Program-made: the position numbers and the translations under genes
Shown: in pieces, positions 62,704-64,000 of the stretch
Numbering within the stretch: the stretch's first letter is position 1
How the letters are laid out: every line of letters starts with the position of its first letter
From: Deltaproteobacteria bacterium
Lineage (GTDB): Bacteria > Desulfobacterota > DSM-4660 > Desulfatiglandales > HGW-15
Length of the DNA: 64,000 bases
Direction of reading: 5' to 3'
Assembly (NCBI GenBank): GCA_019310525.1
Contig: JAFDEE010000019.1
Coordinates: 1-64,000, forward strand
Notes under the pieces: generated by a model
The model's input: only the letters and a program-made list of their open reading frames with translations
Told to the model about the DNA's origin: nothing
Database searches by the model: none

Positions 62704-63806
62704 ATCCAAAGGGCCGATTAAAACAGGTCATGATAGGGGAGGGGGCTGAAGGATATGAACTCACGGAAAAAATCCTTTATCGTTTGAGAGGCGAACCCGG
62801 GATCAAGGTTATACGGAACGGCGATCCATATCCAACAGGGAACAATACAACTTTCCCGGCGCAGGGCAAGGAAACCTTGAGGCTTGAAAGGTTTCCAGGG
62901 GAGATGTTCAAACCATGCCCGGGAACGATTCAGTATATCTGCTGTGGTTATTGGATTCTTCATGGTGCCACAAATTGCCCGATGGATTGCAGCTATTGTA
63001 TTCTTCAATCCTATTTTGAAAAATCATCCCTATCCGTCTTTATCAACATTGAAAATGAATTGAATGAAATCTGCCGACAAATCGAGAACCATCCCAATAG
63101 GATTTTCAGGGTCGGTACCGGGGAGTTCGCCGACAGCCTGGCCCTAGATCCCCTCGTTGGGTGGACACAACTCCTTACCCCCAGGTTTTCACGCCTAAAA
63201 AACGCAGTTTTGGAGTTCAAAACAAAAACGGATCAAATCGCGGGATTGCTCTCTTCTCCTTACAGGGACAGAATTATCGTTTCCTGGTCCATGAACAGCC
63301 CGTTTATCGTTACGCGGGAGGAGGGCGGCACCTGTTCCCTTAGACGGAGGCTTGAAGCGGCCAAGAGATGCCAGCAAGAGGGTTACGTGATCGGATTCCA
63401 TTTTGATCCGATAATAGAACATCATCGTTGGCGGGACGGTTACAAGAGGACCATTGAGATGATGGATAAGTATATCGATCCCAGGGGAGTAATCTGGATC
63501 AGCCTGGGCACCATGAGATATATGCCCTCCCTGAAATCCATCATCAGGGCACGACATCCTGGATCCCATGTGCTGGACGGAGAATTCATCCCTGGACTGG
63601 ACGGAAAGATGCGCTATCTGAAAACCATCCGTATCGATATGTATGACTGGATGAAAAGGGAACTGGATCAGTGGAGCAGGGATCTGGGGGTCTACCTGTG
63701 CATGGAGAGCGATGAAGTCTGGAAAAGGAGCCTGGGTTGGAGCGTGAAAAATTCAGAGGGGCTCGCCCGATACCTGGATCAACGGGTAAAAATGTTCTTC
63801 CCTTGA
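62700..63806 (+). CDS. Radical SAM protein of the spore photoproduct lyase type
   Basis: A 368-residue protein with the radical SAM cluster motif TNCPMDCSYCILQSYF (CxxxCxxC) near residue 98, after CCGYWILHGA. The later region FRVGTGEFADSLALDPL, LEFKTKTDQIAGLLS and GVIWISLGTMRYMP follow the SplB-like layout. In true spore photoproduct lyase a Cys sits in the segment aligned with RVGTGEFADS; here it is absent, so classic thymine-dimer repair is doubtful. It is translationally coupled to the ParB-like gene. The substrate is unknown; a nucleic-acid or precursor modification is possible. Confidence 0.82.
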   Translation: MNPKGRLKQVMIGEGAEGYELTEKILYRLRGEPGIKVIRNGDPYPTGNNTTFPAQGKETLRLERFPGEMFKPCPGTIQYICCGYWILHGATNCPMDCSYCILQSYFEKSSLSVFINIENELNEICRQIENHPNRIFRVGTGEFADSLALDPLVGWTQLLTPRFSRLKNAVLEFKTKTDQIAGLLSSPYRDRIIVSWSMNSPFIVTREEGGTCSLRRRLEAAKRCQQEGYVIGFHFDPIIEHHRWRDGYKRTIEMMDKYIDPRGVIWISLGTMRYMPSLKSIIRARHPGSHVLDGEFIPGLDGKMRYLKTIRIDMYDWMKRELDQWSRDLGVYLCMESDEVWKRSLGWSVKNSEGLARYLDQRVKMFFP

Positions 63807-63912
63807 GAGGTCGTCACTGGGAGAAAGAAACCCCGTTGCGCTTTGATATTGTATTGTTTCGCAGTGTATGGTAAAGAGGTTAAACTTGAAAAATTATGGA
63901 GGAAAAGATCAC

Positions 63913-64000
63913 ATGCTTAAGGAAAAGGTCGAAGCCGCCCTGGAAAAGGTGCGACCCTCATTGCAGGCGGATGGGGGAGACGTTCAGCTCGTGGACGTTG
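63913..64000 (+). CDS. NifU-like (Nfu) protein, partial at window end
   Basis: The frame starts MLKEKVEAALEKVRPSLQADGGDVQLVDV and runs off the window. This is the typical beginning of a NifU C-terminal/Nfu domain, an iron-sulfur cluster carrier; the CxxC motif would lie further on. A purine-rich GGAGGAAAAG sits upstream of the ATG. Confidence 0.8.
   Translation, partial: MLKEKVEAALEKVRPSLQADGGDVQLVDV

Overview
This window looks like a chromosome segment from an anaerobic Desulfobacterota-type bacterium (sulfate reducer or syntroph). The grounds are a glutaryl-CoA dehydrogenase closely resembling the non-decarboxylating Desulfococcus enzyme, a glutaconyl-CoA decarboxylase alpha subunit, an aldehyde:ferredoxin oxidoreductase, and HdrA/MvhD/MetVF electron-transfer modules. 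Four genes also carry in-frame UGA codons that read as selenocysteine. This assignment rests on protein families recognised by eye, not on a database search.

Layout. 1-7 kb: a RpiR-type regulator, an acyl-CoA synthetase lying between inverted repeats, an rdgC pair bracketed by two copies of a MITE, a Gly/His-rich secreted protein and a TPR/OmpA-like lipoprotein. 7.8-16.6 kb: a recC-recB-recD operon. 16.7-21.9 kb: a TPR protein, a bacteriohemerythrin with a probable frameshift at its start, thiE-thiL-thiM, and two small unknown genes. 22.4-25.5 kb: a TRAP transporter (dctP-dctQ-dctM). 26.0-39.8 kb: after a receiver protein on the plus strand, a minus-strand catabolic block. In reading order it holds glutaryl-CoA dehydrogenase, gcdA, a Lrp/AsnC regulator, alanine dehydrogenase, a class III aminotransferase, two paralogous PpsA-like phosphotransferase subunits, one PpsB-like ATP-binding subunit and the aldehyde oxidoreductase. 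Together they suggest uptake, transamination and oxidation of an amine or omega-amino acid that ends in glutaryl-CoA and crotonyl-CoA. The phosphotransferase step has no known substrate.

40.6-61.1 kb: the redox core. A plus-strand HdrD/TmcB-like selenoprotein is followed by about 19 kb of colinear minus-strand genes. These contain two modules with the same order, hdrA-mvhD-metV-metF. The downstream module has selenocysteine in both HdrA and MvhD. The upstream one has a Cys-type HdrA carrying an inserted GltD/NfnB-like NAD(P)H module, plus a selenocysteine MvhD. A third MetF paralogue, two histidine kinases (one with a Rossmann-like N-terminal domain), a lone receiver and an ACT-domain protein sit among them. 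The likely role is flavin-based electron bifurcation or confurcation linked to methylene-tetrahydrofolate reduction or oxidation. hdrB and hdrC are not present here.

61.5-64 kb: a ParB-like gene that looks 5'-truncated against a repeat, overlapped by a radical SAM protein of the spore-photoproduct-lyase type, then the start of a NifU-like gene.

Short non-autonomous repeats run through the whole window. Family A has 17-19 bp terminal inverted repeats (TIRs) and 5-bp target duplications. Family B has GTGYCCATCCATAAAT ends and 6-bp target duplications beginning with TA. At least three other repeat types are present. Several copies lie right at gene ends, and two supply the last base of a stop codon. 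I saw no rRNA, tRNA, CRISPR array or transposase gene.
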